NCBI GenBank assembly: GCA_029194725.1
Contig: JARFXQ010000006.1
Coordinates: 163,926-227,925, forward strand
Source of the DNA: Nitrospira sp.
GTDB taxonomy: Bacteria; Nitrospirota; Nitrospiria; Nitrospirales; Nitrospiraceae
DNA length: 64,000 bases
Direction of reading: 5' to 3'
Part shown: one piece after another, positions 53,426-61,894 of the stretch
How the letters are laid out: the number at the start of each line of letters is the position of its first letter
How positions within the stretch are numbered: the first letter of the stretch is position 1
Notes under the pieces: model-generated
Databases searched by the model: none
What the model saw: the letters and a program-made list of their open reading frames with translations, nothing else
Told to the model about the DNA's origin: nothing
Translations under genes and position numbers: made by a program

Positions 53426-53659
53426 TTGTTGAATGGCGAGCAGATCGGCCTCGGCCGTTGCGAGCAAACCGTCGCAGGCCGCTTCGGCCTCGGAGAGGAC
53501 ACGGGCACGCCGGTGACGCCAGACTACAAGCCACCGTTCAAGTTCACGGGCAAGATCGAAAAAGTCACCATCGACTTGATGCCGATGAGCGCCGTCGTGC
53601 AGGCCGATGGCGATCCCGTCACCGAAAGGGAACGGGTCATGCGCAGTGCGCGTGAGTGA
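53426..53659 (+). pseudogene. C-terminal remnant of an arylsulfatase
   Basis: The frame contains GRFGLGEDTGTPVTPDYKPP and FKFTGKIEKVTIDLMP, which match the C-terminal end of arylsulfatases (usual FDVGEDTGTPV and FTGKIxKVTIEL). The catalytic domain with CxPSR is absent, and no ribosome site is found. It is the last 60-70 codons of a lost gene of about 1.5-2 kb. Confidence 0.6.
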
Positions 53660-53755
53660 AGGGGAGTGATCCGGTCGAATTTCAAAGGGCCTGGAAGCCT
53701 CTGTGGCCGCTTGTGTCGGTCGGATCGATCGGAGTTGAAAAGGAGCGAACTACTT

Positions 53756-54250
53756 ATGCAAACTCTGCGGGATGCAAAAAACTGTGGCGCGGTGAGTGCG
53801 GCGCTCATCCTTCTGATGATGACCGCCTGTTCCACGATGCCGCGAGACTTCGAGACACCGAAGGTGTCGATCACCAACATTGCGCCGAAAGACATGACGC
53901 TGATGGAACAGCGTTTCGACGTGCAGCTCCGGATTCAAAACCCGAATAATTTCGACCTCGGCATCAACGGAGTCCGGTTCGACATTGCGCTGAATGGGAA
54001 AGCATTCGGCAGCGGCATGTCAGGAGCGAAAGTCACCGTCCCGCGGTTCGCCTCGGAGGTGATCAATGGGGAGGTCATTACAGGGTTGGGTAACATGCTT
54101 CGCCAGGCTCAGGGGTTTACCTCGGGAGCTACCAACGTTCAGTACAGTCTCAAGGGGAAAGCCTTTGCGGAGTCCCCTTCCACCTTCACGATTCCATTCG
54201 AGGATACTGGGGAGATCGACCTGAATCTCGGACAGTCGGCTGAAAAATAG
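53756..54250 (+). CDS. LEA14-like (WHy domain) lipoprotein
   Basis: The 164-residue protein has a lipoprotein signal (LILLMMTACST). A LEA type 2/WHy beta domain follows, with KVSITNIAPKDMTLMEQRFD, VQLRIQNPNNFDLGINGVRF, ALNGKAFGSGMSGAKVTVPR and SLKGKAFAESPSTFTIPFED. Bacterial relatives accumulate under desiccation or cold, and the fold binds little. AGGAG is 11 bases before ATG 53756; an upstream frame to 53666 is not signal-like. Confidence 0.8.
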   Translation: MQTLRDAKNCGAVSAALILLMMTACSTMPRDFETPKVSITNIAPKDMTLMEQRFDVQLRIQNPNNFDLGINGVRFDIALNGKAFGSGMSGAKVTVPRFASEVINGEVITGLGNMLRQAQGFTSGATNVQYSLKGKAFAESPSTFTIPFEDTGEIDLNLGQSAEK

Positions 54251-54280
54251 GGGAAAACATTTACAACAGGAGGGTATGCC

Positions 54281-54553
54281 ATGAAGAAGCTATTCATCGT
54301 TGCCATCGGTTTCGGTGCGCTCTTGGGATTCGCGGATACCTCGATGGCGGGAGAGACCTCTGCCGCGATAGAAAAGGCGAAGGGAGAAGTTAAGGCGACG
54401 ACGGAAGAGGTCAAGGGGCAGGCCAAGGGGGCCGTCGAGGACATGAAGGGTAACAAGGTCAGTGCGGAGATGGAACGAACAAAGGGGAAAGCGAAGGCTG
54501 AAATGGAGCGTGGGACCGCCAAAGTGAAGGAAACGGCGGAAAAGGCGAAGTAA
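54281..54553 (+). CDS. Exported CsbD/LEA-like repetitive protein
   Basis: The 90-residue product has a signal peptide (MKKLFIVAIGFGALLGFADT, SMA) and a Lys/Glu/Ala-rich 11-residue-periodic body (AKGEVKATTEEVKGQAKGA, MERTKGKAKAEMERGTAKV). This resembles group 3 LEA and CsbD stress proteins, natively unfolded in water. CAGGAGGG precedes the ATG. It directly follows the LEA14-like gene, so a small desiccation or osmotic unit is likely. Confidence 0.7.
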   Translation: MKKLFIVAIGFGALLGFADTSMAGETSAAIEKAKGEVKATTEEVKGQAKGAVEDMKGNKVSAEMERTKGKAKAEMERGTAKVKETAEKAK

Positions 54554-54719
54554 GCATCGACGGGCTCATGCGCCGTTCGGCAAGATGCATCCACGTAGCA
54601 GTTGGAAATCAGTGCTCGATATCTACATCGCCGATCCGGCTCAGCGTTGAGGATCGCTCGGGGAGCATGTCGTTACACGAAGCGTGTTGGTGACCGCGCC
54701 CGAGCGGCGGATGATGTGA

Positions 54720-55040
54720 TCAGGCCACGTGGCGGTGCACTCGCTTGTCGATCTCGGGTCCAACCGTCCGTTCGGCGATTCTGAGATCAAAGTCGGCCCA
54801 GAGCCCAAGCCACAGGGTCTAAAGCAACGCCGAAACACTTGGACAGCCGAGGAGCGGTGTCGGCGGTAATCGCGCGTTTTCCGCTGACGATCGCGCTGAT
54901 GCGACCTGGCGGGACAGCGATCTCGCGCGATGCAGGTACAGCAGCGTCCGGCGCGCGATGCGCTCAAAGCTCCGAAACAGAGGGACTTCCGCGTCGGCGA
55001 ACAGGACTTCGGTCTTCCGTGATCGAAAGGAACGAATCAT
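54720..55040 (-). pseudogene. higBA toxin-antitoxin relic
   Basis: From 55040 the minus strand reads MIRSFRSRKTEVLFADAEVP, FERIARRTLLYLHRA, the N-terminal third of a HigB (RelE-fold) toxin. The frame then slips into REIAVPPGRISAIVSGKRAI, TADTAPRLSKCFGV, a HigA XRE helix-turn-helix. A second slip gives ADFDLRIAERTVGPEIDKRV and the stop at 54720. An internal deletion has fused the toxin head to the antitoxin tail, so neither can function. The DUF4870-like gene begins 116 bases beyond on the other strand. Confidence 0.7.
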
Positions 55041-55156
55041 TCGAGGCCAGTCTATGACGTGTCGCGTCATAGGTCCAGTGGGTTGGGGCCGGTACTCGAC
55101 GAGAGGAGACGAGTTTGCATGAGGCGGCAAACAAAGAGAGAGGCGAAGGCATCGTG

Positions 55157-55552
55157 ATGAACCACACCTTGCGAGCGTCGGATTCCCTCGTCACCTGGAC
55201 ACAGGTCGTGTATGGGCTGCACGCCTTCAGCCTACTCACCGGCATCCTCGGCACCGCGACCGTCGTCGGCGCATTTCTCACCGGCTGGCCGTCGATCATC
55301 GCGGTCATCCTGAACTACGTCAAGCGAAGCGAGGCGCGTGGCACCTGGCTCGAATCGCACTTTCGCTGGCAGATCCGGACGTTCTGGTTCGGACTGCTGT
55401 GGATTTCGCTCTGTGTGGTCTTCATCATCGTGACCTTTGGGATCGGCATCCTCATCACATGGCTGCCGATGATCGTGCTCGGGCTCTGGTTCGTGTACCG
55501 GATCATTCGTGGCTGGGTCGCCCTTAGTGACAGGCGGCCGATGTACGTATAA
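55157..55552 (+). CDS. DUF4870-like membrane protein
   Basis: This is a 131-residue protein with about three membrane helices (VVYGLHAFSLLTGILGTATV; FWFGLLWISLCVVFIIVTFG; LITWLPMIVLGLWFVYRI). The segment RGTWLESHFRWQIRTFWFGL is characteristic of DUF4870/Tic20-like small membrane proteins. The function is unknown. Its 3' part recurs as broken copies at 59852 and 61008. ATG 55157 is preceded by AGGCGAAGG; an in-frame ATG at 55115 is an alternative. Confidence 0.75.
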   Translation: MNHTLRASDSLVTWTQVVYGLHAFSLLTGILGTATVVGAFLTGWPSIIAVILNYVKRSEARGTWLESHFRWQIRTFWFGLLWISLCVVFIIVTFGIGILITWLPMIVLGLWFVYRIIRGWVALSDRRPMYV

Positions 55553-55626
55553 GCCACCTGCGGATCATGAGGGGGCGATTGGGGTGGCCGATCCACCCCA
55601 TGGTTGAATCCAGAAAGGGAGGACGG

Positions 55627-56631
55627 ATGAGGGCATCGCGAGTCAACAAGGTGTTGTATCTTCTTGTGCTGCTGATTGTCGTCATGCACGGCGTCGTGAC
55701 GGCGTCGGACGATCCGCTCCCATCCTGGAACGACAGCGCGGTAAAGACAAGCATCGTTACGTTCGTCGAACAGGTCACCAAGGAAGGCAGTGCCGATTAC
55801 GTTCCGCCCCCCGAGCGTATCGCCGTCTTCGACAATGACGGCACGCTCTGGGCCGAACAGCCGATCTATTTTCAAGTTCAATTTGCATTGGACCGAGTGA
55901 AGGCGCTCGCGCCGAAACATCCCGAGTGGAAGACGAAGCAGCCGTTTAAGGCGCTGTTGGAAGGGGACAAGAAGGCCTTTGCCGCCGGCGGGCAGAAGGG
56001 GCTGCTGGATGTCCTGGCTATGTCGCACGCGGGCATGACGACCGACGAGTTCAACGGCATCGTCAAGGACTGGCTGGCCACGGCGAGGCACCCACGCTTC
56101 AAACGATCCTACCACGAGCTTGTGTATCAGCCGATGCTCGAATTGCTGGCGTACTTGCGCGCAAATGGATTCAAGACCTTCATCGTTTCAGGTGGTGGAG
56201 TGGAGTTCATGCGTGCCTGGGTCGAGAAGGTATATGGCATCTCGCCGGAGCAGGTGGTGGGGAGCATGGGGAAGCAGAAGTTCGAGATGCGTAACGGCAC
56301 GCCCGTCATCGCGAAGTTGCCCGCCGTCGATTTTGTGAACGACAAAGCCGGGAAGCCCGTAGGCATCCAGAAATTCATCGGCCGCCGGCCAATTTTTGCC
56401 TTCGGCAACTCCGACGGTGACCAGCAGATGTTGCAATGGACTGCCGCCGGGTCCGGGTTGCGGTTCATGGGATTGGTCCATCATACTGATGCCGAACGTG
56501 AGTGGGCCTACGACCGCACCTCCCATGTCGGAAAACTCGGCAAGGCGCTTGATGAGGCGATGGCCAAAGGCTGGACCGTCGTGGATATGAAACGAGACTG
56601 GACGCGCATATTTCCGTTCGATGAGCGATGA
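55627..56631 (+). CDS. Exported HAD-superfamily hydrolase
   Basis: The 334-residue protein has a signal peptide (VLYLLVLLIVVMHGVVTASD) and a haloacid dehalogenase-type fold. Motif I is AVFDNDGTLWAEQ (nucleophile Asp and general acid Asp), motif II FIVSGGGVEFM, and motifs III/IV are in FAFGNSDGDQQML. Acid phosphatase or phosphoserine phosphatase-like activity in the periplasm is likely. AAAGGGAGGACGG precedes ATG 55627. It is followed 9 bases later by the next gene. Confidence 0.82.
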   Translation: MRASRVNKVLYLLVLLIVVMHGVVTASDDPLPSWNDSAVKTSIVTFVEQVTKEGSADYVPPPERIAVFDNDGTLWAEQPIYFQVQFALDRVKALAPKHPEWKTKQPFKALLEGDKKAFAAGGQKGLLDVLAMSHAGMTTDEFNGIVKDWLATARHPRFKRSYHELVYQPMLELLAYLRANGFKTFIVSGGGVEFMRAWVEKVYGISPEQVVGSMGKQKFEMRNGTPVIAKLPAVDFVNDKAGKPVGIQKFIGRRPIFAFGNSDGDQQMLQWTAAGSGLRFMGLVHHTDAEREWAYDRTSHVGKLGKALDEAMAKGWTVVDMKRDWTRIFPFDER

Positions 56632-56640
56632 GATCCGGTC

Positions 56641-57951
56641 ATGCGTATTCTCTCCTGCCGACCTGCCCGAGCAACCAACGTTGACACAGGGAGAACGGCT
56701 CGGCTGACTTGCTCGACGCTCGTGGTTCTCATCATTGGTCTGTTTAGCGCTATAGACTCATGGGGAGAGCCATACGAAGTACCGGAAGAGGAACCGGCCG
56801 AACAGGTGCTAGGAGCGGATCTCGTTGTGGGCCCACAATACCGTGTCGAGGATCCGATCCTCCACGACGGGTACACAAATGTGTATTCCGTGTCATCCCC
56901 GCATGGTCGGTTTGTCGCTCGCGGCAACACCATGTTCGTTCGGCTGCGACGCGAGTTGACGGCCATCGCCGATTTGCATGAGCGCTACCTCGCCGGGCTG
57001 ACGGCCGAGGCCGCGGCTCACGAATGGGTCACTCCCCTAAAAGCTCTTGGACGCCTTGCTTCGAAGCCAGGACAAACGCTTCTCGGAATCCCATTGGGAA
57101 TCGCTCGGCTGATCGAATCATCCAAAGACAGTCTTTCGCACGAGGCAGGGCCCTATGAAGACAACACCGTTGAATCGTTTGCCCAAATGTCCGCATATAA
57201 ACGCCGCATCGCCGCTCATTACCATGTCGATCCATACTCAACGAATCCAGTCCTCCAGCATGAATTGGATCGCGCCGCCTGGGCGCATGTGGCCGGATAT
57301 GCGACCACCTTTGCCTTGGTGTTGGTGCCGGCACCCAACCCGTTGCCCATGATGTTGAGCTCTCTCACAACCGTACAGGTGCTGAATCAAGCCCTGGAGG
57401 AACAGGGACCGTCGGATCTGGTCAGCCTCAGCGAAAAAAAGTTGAAGGCCATGCAGATCGACGAGGAACTGATCCGCCAGTTCCTGGCCCATCCGTCGTA
57501 CAGTCCCCGGCATAAGGCGGTTATTGCCTTTGCTCTGGAGAGTCTCGCGAAGGCGTCGCACCGAGACCGCTTTCTCGGCGCGGCCTTGAATGCCCTGTCG
57601 GAGGAAGAAGCATTGTTTTACCAGCAAGAGGCTGAACTTCTGCAGGCTTACAACCAGCAGAAAGCACCCATCGTGAATATCGACGTTGTCGGTCGCATTC
57701 CTGTCGGCTTCACCGAAGAACGAACGCTGTTTTGTCCACTGGCTGTGGACCATGGGATTTGGAGCGAGAGAACCGAGTCAGCCTATACGCGTCTCGCCAA
57801 GCGGGCCGCTATGGCGGGGAATGATGCACAGATCGAGATCTGGTTGAGTGGAACATTGTCGCAACGGGCCCGGTTTGAGTTGCTTCAGCGCGGTGTCACA
57901 GCGCGGGAAAATGTGGCTCGTGATCTCCCGCTGATCGATTGGAAAGACTGA
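56641..57951 (+). CDS. Hypothetical exported protein
   Basis: I do not recognise this 436-residue protein. It has an N-terminal hydrophobic segment (STLVVLIIGLFSAIDSWGE), then a mixed alpha/beta region and a helical middle with one hydrophobic hairpin (GYATTFALVLVPAPNPLPMM). A C-terminal alpha-helical part carries ALESLAKASHRDRFLGAALN. It follows the HAD gene with a 9-base gap, so it is likely in the same transcript. No catalytic motif was found. Confidence 0.6.
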   Translation: MRILSCRPARATNVDTGRTARLTCSTLVVLIIGLFSAIDSWGEPYEVPEEEPAEQVLGADLVVGPQYRVEDPILHDGYTNVYSVSSPHGRFVARGNTMFVRLRRELTAIADLHERYLAGLTAEAAAHEWVTPLKALGRLASKPGQTLLGIPLGIARLIESSKDSLSHEAGPYEDNTVESFAQMSAYKRRIAAHYHVDPYSTNPVLQHELDRAAWAHVAGYATTFALVLVPAPNPLPMMLSSLTTVQVLNQALEEQGPSDLVSLSEKKLKAMQIDEELIRQFLAHPSYSPRHKAVIAFALESLAKASHRDRFLGAALNALSEEEALFYQQEAELLQAYNQQKAPIVNIDVVGRIPVGFTEERTLFCPLAVDHGIWSERTESAYTRLAKRAAMAGNDAQIEIWLSGTLSQRARFELLQRGVTARENVARDLPLIDWKD

Positions 57952-58116
57952 TCGGCCGACCCATTGTTCAGTTTTTGAGTAGGGCGGACCTGCGATGGGA
58001 GATCAACCGCGTCCCGATCCACGTCGTTCTCTGGAGATGAGGGCGCGAAACGCTCTGCCGACCGTGAGTGGCCACTGCATTTTCAAGACGTGCTCGTGTG
58101 AAACGAGGCAATCGCG

Positions 58117-58527
58117 CTAACGGCTCTCTCCCCGGCTCATCCGCATATACGTGGCCGGCTGCAGGATCAACAGTCCCTCAAGAGTCCGACCATAGTAACG
58201 GCCCAAATCCTTGACATCGCCGGTGAGCAGATGGGTTGCGCGAGCACCGATGGCTGCCATGAGAATCAGTCGGTCGCTCTCCGGTAGCTCGAATTCTGGG
58301 GATTGAAGAGATTCAGACGGAGCGGCAGGGACGATGTCCATGGATGCACAGAGTTGCTCCAGATCTTTACGTTGCTGGGGAGTAGAGAGGTTGCGACGGG
58401 CTTCCTCCACCGCGTAGGCCGAAGAAATAAAGGCCACGCCACGCAGTTTGAAGAGTTGTCTGAGGCGGGAGTCCTGCCGGTAGGCGGCGGAGAACAGCAC
58501 ATTGGCATCCAGGAAGACTCGATCCAC
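58117..58527 (-). CDS. PIN-domain toxin
   Basis: The 136-residue protein has a PIN-like fold: RVFLDANVLFSAAY (first Asp at residue 7), AVEEARRNL (Glu) and ESDRLILMAAIGARATHLLTGDVKDLG (later Asp residues). PIN toxins are ribonucleases that cleave tRNA or mRNA. It lies 3 bases downstream of an AbrB-type antitoxin gene. This is the least VapC-like of the toxins here and may belong to another PIN subgroup. Confidence 0.78.
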   Translation of the reverse strand: MDRVFLDANVLFSAAYRQDSRLRQLFKLRGVAFISSAYAVEEARRNLSTPQQRKDLEQLCASMDIVPAAPSESLQSPEFELPESDRLILMAAIGARATHLLTGDVKDLGRYYGRTLEGLLILQPATYMRMSRGESR

Positions 58528-58530
58528 GCT

Positions 58531-58827
58531 CTACGTTTTGGTGGGGTTGTAGTGAGAAATGGCGTCCTGGTCCAAGCCCAACTTCCGGACTGCTTTTCGC
58601 GCCAGTTCATAGTCTTCCGGATTCACAGCATTGGACAGCAGGAACTCCGCGCGGCGTTCCGGGTTGTAGATCTCCACTGGGAGGGCTGCAGCCGGACGGA
58701 TCAGCACACCCTCAGCCCGTTCTTCAGCAATAACGAGCGATCCTTCATTGAAGCCATACCGGCGGCGGAGCGAGGCGGGGATCACGACGGTTCCGCGTTT
58801 GCCGACCTTGCTGGTTTCCGCAGCCAT
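58531..58827 (-). CDS. AbrB-type antitoxin
   Basis: This 98-residue antitoxin opens with SKVGKRGTVVIPASLRRRYG, the SpoVT-AbrB DNA-binding fold. The tail that binds the PIN toxin includes VNPEDYELARKAVRKLGLDQ. AAGGGGGAG precedes ATG 58827, so unlike the other antitoxins in this region it has a normal ribosome site. It forms one operon with the toxin at 58117. Confidence 0.85.
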   Translation of the reverse strand: MAAETSKVGKRGTVVIPASLRRRYGFNEGSLVIAEERAEGVLIRPAAALPVEIYNPERRAEFLLSNAVNPEDYELARKAVRKLGLDQDAISHYNPTKT

Positions 58828-58933
58828 ATGACTCCCCCTTTGGGATCCCTTGACGCCTGAATATGTGAACGTCTGTTCCTCAAACATAAGTTGGCATTTT
58901 CCGAGCCCAAGAGGAAGTGGGTGCAACTTCAGA

Positions 58934-58990
58934 GCAAGTTTGGATCGCGGCCCTGCTGTTATTGTAGCTCTTCCGGACAGGGGTTGGTTC
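58934..58990. repeat. Repeat unit A, copy 1
   Basis: GCAAGTTTGGATCGCGGCCC, TGCTGTTATTGTAGCTCTTC and GGTTGGTTCA correspond to the copy at 61895. It lies between two toxin-antitoxin pairs; the rest of 58828-59112 shows no gene. Confidence 0.6.
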
Positions 58991-59112
58991 ACGTATCTAC
59001 ATTTCTACCGCCCGACAGAAGCGTTCCTCGACAAGACCTGAAAGCCAGACGACATGGTTGAAGTGAAGTGAGATCCATCTGCCTGGAGGAAGTCAGGCAC
59101 AGCCGGCTGATC

Positions 59113-59547
59113 TTATTTCGGAGCCAGGGGGTTCGTCCATTTAAGGCCTGGGAATCGAGAAAAATCGCGATCGGTGGTGTGGAGGATCGCGCCGTGTTCG
59201 AGTGCGATGGACGCGAGAACCGCGTCCATGACGAGCGGGCCGGCAGTTTGCCCTGTCCGGATCAGCCCTTGCAGAATGTCCCAGTGGCGGTCACCTGGCT
59301 CCAGAATTCCGACCTGTGGCTGGGAGAACCACGATGCCACGACCGCCTCCGCTTCTGCGGCGGTAAGTGGACGCTCGAAGGCGCGAGGATTCGTTGAAAT
59401 TCTGAGGAAGGCCCAGATTGTCAGCCAAGCGAATCGCACAAGCTCGGTACCTGAGAGGGTGCTCTCCAGCCAGGCTCTGCTCGCTTCGTGTTGCTCCGAC
59501 CGGGAGTGATAGGCATAGAGGAGAAGGTTGGCATCAATGAGGATCAT
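59113..59547 (-). CDS. vapC: VapC-family PIN ribonuclease toxin
   Basis: The 144-residue VapC shows ILIDANLLLYAYHS (Asp5), GTELVRFAWLTIWAFLRIST (with conserved Glu/Arg) and MDAVLASIALEHGAILHTTD, RDFSRFPGLKWTNPL, which supply the acidic metal site. The start overlaps vapB by 4 bases. Both genes look complete, so the pair may be active. Confidence 0.9.
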   Translation of the reverse strand: MILIDANLLLYAYHSRSEQHEASRAWLESTLSGTELVRFAWLTIWAFLRISTNPRAFERPLTAAEAEAVVASWFSQPQVGILEPGDRHWDILQGLIRTGQTAGPLVMDAVLASIALEHGAILHTTDRDFSRFPGLKWTNPLAPK

Positions 59548-59792
59548 CGATGGAGCGGACCTTCCACCCGTTCCAGCAATTCAGCGACACTGTCCAGGGT
59601 GAGGCCTGGTAGGAGCTTCCCGAGATCTCGGGAGGCCACCCTGAACGGCTCCTTCGGGGACCGGCCATGCCTCGTCGAAAGGCCACGCCGCAACATTTCA
59701 TTCACGATCTCTCGAAAGGAGCGCCCTGAGCGACGCGCCTCTGCCTTGAGCTTAGCGGCGACATCGTCATCGAGCGTCATGGTCGTACGCAT
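59544..59792 (-). CDS. vapB: VapB-type antitoxin
   Basis: The 82-residue antitoxin opens MRTTMTLDDDVAAKLKAEAR, a ribbon-helix-helix DNA-binding N-terminus. A toxin-binding tail follows (DLGKLLPGLTLDSVAELLER). No ribosome site is present, and the -10 box lies only 6 bases before the ATG (see the promoter at 59799), so translation is probably leaderless. Confidence 0.85.
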   Translation of the reverse strand: MRTTMTLDDDVAAKLKAEARRSGRSFREIVNEMLRRGLSTRHGRSPKEPFRVASRDLGKLLPGLTLDSVAELLERVEGPLHR

Positions 59793-59798
59793 GCCTTG

Positions 59799-59827
59799 AT
59801 GCTAAATCAACCGCATCATGATGTCAA
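59799..59827 (-). promoter_or_regulatory. vapBC promoter without leader
   Basis: On the minus strand TTGACA (59827-59822) and TAGCAT (59804-59799) are 17 bases apart, and the -10 ends 6 bases before the vapB ATG. The transcript would start at or next to the start codon. Confidence 0.55.
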
Positions 59828-59851
59828 GATGCCCACACATGCTCTGTAGCG

Positions 59852-60073
59852 AGATGCGGGGCACCTGGCTCGAATCGCACTTTCGTCGGCAGATCCGTAT
59901 GTTCTGGTTCGGGCTGCTCTGGATCTCGCTCTGCGTGATCCTCATCATCGTGACCTTTGGCATCGGCCTCCTCGTCACTTGGCTGCCGATGATCGCGCTC
60001 GGAGCTCTGGTTCCGGTACCGGATCATGCGCGGCTGGGTCGCCCTCACCGGTGGTCGGCCCATGTGTGCGTGA
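59852..60073 (+). pseudogene. 3' fragment of the DUF4870-like gene, copy 2
   Basis: The plus strand reads RGTWLESHFRRQIRMFWFGL and SLCVILIIVTFGIGLLVTWL, close to residues 65-115 of the protein at 55157. A one-base insertion near 60000 shifts LWFRYRIMRGWVALTGGRPM into another frame ending at TGA 60073. The 5' half is missing. It begins 60 bases beyond vapB on the other strand. The remainder of the gap (60074-60240) is empty. Confidence 0.75.
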
Positions 60074-60240
60074 ACTGCCTGCCGGTCATCAAGAGGATGC
60101 AACGACACAGTGCGCCTCTATCGCCGCGCACAGAGGTCTTGGACGGCAGGTGGAAATTCTCGAAGGCGCAGCCGGTGAATCGAGCTGGAGCTAGGGATAG
60201 GGGAGAGGAGAGTCGGTCGACGTGCGACCACGACTCCCGA

Positions 60241-60690
60241 TCAAGACCGTCGCTGTGGTTTGCGGCCTATCGGATTCTCCCACTGCAGCCTCTTGAACCG
60301 GGCAAAGTCGTTGTCGCATGAGACGAGGGTGGCGCCATAACTGATTGCGAGGGCGGCCAGGTGCGCGTCGGTCACCAGATTGGCTGCAGTGCCGGTTTCT
60401 TCCAACAAGGACCTGAGAATCTCCCAGTGCTCATCTTTTTCCGGTAGCAGCCTTGTGCTGTCCAGAGACAACCAAGTGTGGATTTTATCGAGAGCCGAAT
60501 CGGAATCCAGTGGTCGTGGAAATATGTCGCGGTTGGTTGAGATGCGGAGAAATCCGAGAAGGACGATCCAGGGCAGTCCCAACGATTCGTCGCCATTGAG
60601 GGCTTCCTCCCACCAGACCCGTATGGCTCCATGATGAGGAGAATCTTCGTTGACGGCGTAGAGGAGGATGTTCAGGTCGATCAGCTTCAC
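60241..60690 (-). CDS. vapC: VapC-family PIN ribonuclease toxin
   Basis: The 149-residue VapC has KLIDLNILLYAVNE (Asp4), SLGLPWIVLLGFLRISTNRD and VTDAHLAALAISYGATLVSC, NDFARFKRLQWENPI. It is similar to the toxin at 59113 and overlaps its antitoxin by 4 bases. No lesion was seen. Confidence 0.9.
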   Translation of the reverse strand: MKLIDLNILLYAVNEDSPHHGAIRVWWEEALNGDESLGLPWIVLLGFLRISTNRDIFPRPLDSDSALDKIHTWLSLDSTRLLPEKDEHWEILRSLLEETGTAANLVTDAHLAALAISYGATLVSCDNDFARFKRLQWENPIGRKPQRRS

Positions 60691-60953
60691 TTTCGGCCGA
60701 GCACTTTTCTGACAATCTCCTCATCTTCCAGTGCCGCGGCCAGCGCCAGAGCTTTGTCCAGTTTGATCCTCGGCTGACCCATGGTGTAGGTTTGCTCGCG
60801 ATGGCGTCGTTTCGGCCGAGATCGTTTGAGCGACGCGCGCATGCCTGCGCGGAGCGTTCGATTAAGTAGACGGGTCAGGGAGGCGTCTTCCTTACGTGCC
60901 TGTTCCTTCAGCTGCCGGAGGAGTTCATCATCGATACGGACAGTGGTGCGCAT
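60687..60953 (-). CDS. vapB: VapB-type antitoxin
   Basis: The 88-residue protein opens MRTTVRIDDELLRQLKEQAR (ribbon-helix-helix). A basic middle and a C-terminal tail (LDKALALAAALEDEEIVRKV) should wrap the toxin. It has no ribosome site; a promoter lies directly against the ATG (60960). It is an intact pair with the toxin at 60241. Confidence 0.85.
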   Translation of the reverse strand: MRTTVRIDDELLRQLKEQARKEDASLTRLLNRTLRAGMRASLKRSRPKRRHREQTYTMGQPRIKLDKALALAAALEDEEIVRKVLGRK

Positions 60954-60959
60954 GTAGGC

Positions 60960-60987
60960 ATCATAGCATCACAGGCATTGATGTCAA
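60960..60987 (-). promoter_or_regulatory. vapBC promoter without leader
   Basis: TTGACA (60987-60982) and TATGAT (60965-60960) on the minus strand are 16 bases apart. The -10 ends 6 bases before the vapB ATG, the same layout as at 59799. Confidence 0.6.
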
Positions 60988-61007
60988 GACATCACCTAAT
61001 CGCGTGA

Positions 61008-61097
61008 CTCCCGATGATCGTGCTCGGGCTCTGGTTCCGGTACCGGATCGTGCGAGGCTGGGTCGCCCTTAGTGGTGGTCGGCCTATGCATGCGTGA
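61008..61097 (+). pseudogene. 3' fragment of the DUF4870-like gene, copy 3
   Basis: The sequence reads MIVLGLWFRYRIVRGWVALS, GGRPMHA and TGA at 61095-61097, the last 27 residues of the DUF4870-like protein. It starts 55 bases beyond the vapB start on the opposite strand. The rest of 61098-61345 has no recognisable gene. Confidence 0.75.
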
Positions 61098-61345
61098 ACC
61101 TGCTTGGATCATGAAGGATGAAACGATGCGAACATGACGGCGGAGGCTTGCTTGCTGAATACCTTCACGATCGAGAACGTGACGGTGGAGCTGAAGTGAT
61201 CGATCATGGAGAAACCGCCAGCGTAGCCGGTACGGTGAAGTTGCCAAAGTCGTGAGGCTTTAGGGGCTATCACCGTTCCAGGTGCGAAGAACGTCCGTGA
61301 ACGAAAGCGACATCGTCTGATCTTGGCCTGCGGTTGAGGAGGAGT

Positions 61346-61507
61346 TCAGAGCGGGTCAACGACTTCGAGAAAGGCAAAACGATGGAAGTCTGTGTCGCGC
61401 GTGCAGATCCGGCGAATGCCATGCTCGCGCATGAGGATGGCCGTGTGCGCGTCGTGGAATAGATTGCCGGCAAGGGCCGGGAGGTCGGCGATAACCTCCA
61501 CCAACAC
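61346..61507 (-). pseudogene. C-terminal remnant of a VapC toxin
   Basis: Reading from 61507 gives VLVEVIADLPALAGNLFHDA, HTAILMREHGIRRICTRDTD, FHRFAFLEVVDPL and TGA. This matches the last third of VapC, with the second half of the metal site, but the N-terminal half including the first Asp is missing. It is directly downstream of an intact vapB. Confidence 0.8.
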
Positions 61508-61510
61508 CTG

Positions 61511-61738
61511 CTATCGCCCTTCCATCGCTTGGTAGAGCGCATCGCGATCCGCTACATCGACCAGTGCGCCGCCGCTGTGAAGTGGGGGCAGCGGCGAAAG
61601 TTCCGCAGGTTTCTTCTGGGACCGGAACAGGTTCCGCAGCGCGGTCTCTACCAGCTCAGACATCGTCCTTCCCTGGCGTGCCGCTTCGCGCTTGAGCTGG
61701 GCCATCACTGTGTCATCAATATTGAGCGTGGTCTTCAT
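61511..61738 (-). CDS. vapB: VapB-type antitoxin with a beheaded toxin
   Basis: The 75-residue antitoxin opens MKTTLNIDDTVMAQLKREAA (ribbon-helix-helix) and ends GGALVDVADRDALYQAMEGR. The ATG at 61738 is followed by a normal frame. No ribosome site is present, and a promoter at 61746 lies close to the ATG. Because its toxin is truncated, it now acts alone or as a spare antitoxin. The upstream in-frame ATG at 61774 lies in the promoter and is rejected. Confidence 0.82.
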   Translation of the reverse strand: MKTTLNIDDTVMAQLKREAARQGRTMSELVETALRNLFRSQKKPAELSPLPPLHSGGALVDVADRDALYQAMEGR

Positions 61739-61745
61739 ATGGCAA

Positions 61746-61774
61746 ACCGTACCGTCAGGATGGCTGTATGTCAA
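61746..61774 (-). promoter_or_regulatory. vapB promoter without leader
   Basis: TTGACA (61774-61769) and TACGGT (61751-61746) on the minus strand are 17 bases apart, with the -10 seven bases from the ATG. It shares the TTGACAT element with the other two vapB promoters. Confidence 0.5.
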
Positions 61775-61894
61775 TTATCGGTACATGAAGCGAGTTGGCC
61801 ATGCGAAGGCAAACCGGGTTATCCAGGTACGTGTTGACCGATGCTGGGCTGTCCGGCACCCCGACCTTTTCCCTGTAGCGAGCGCAATCCCGGC

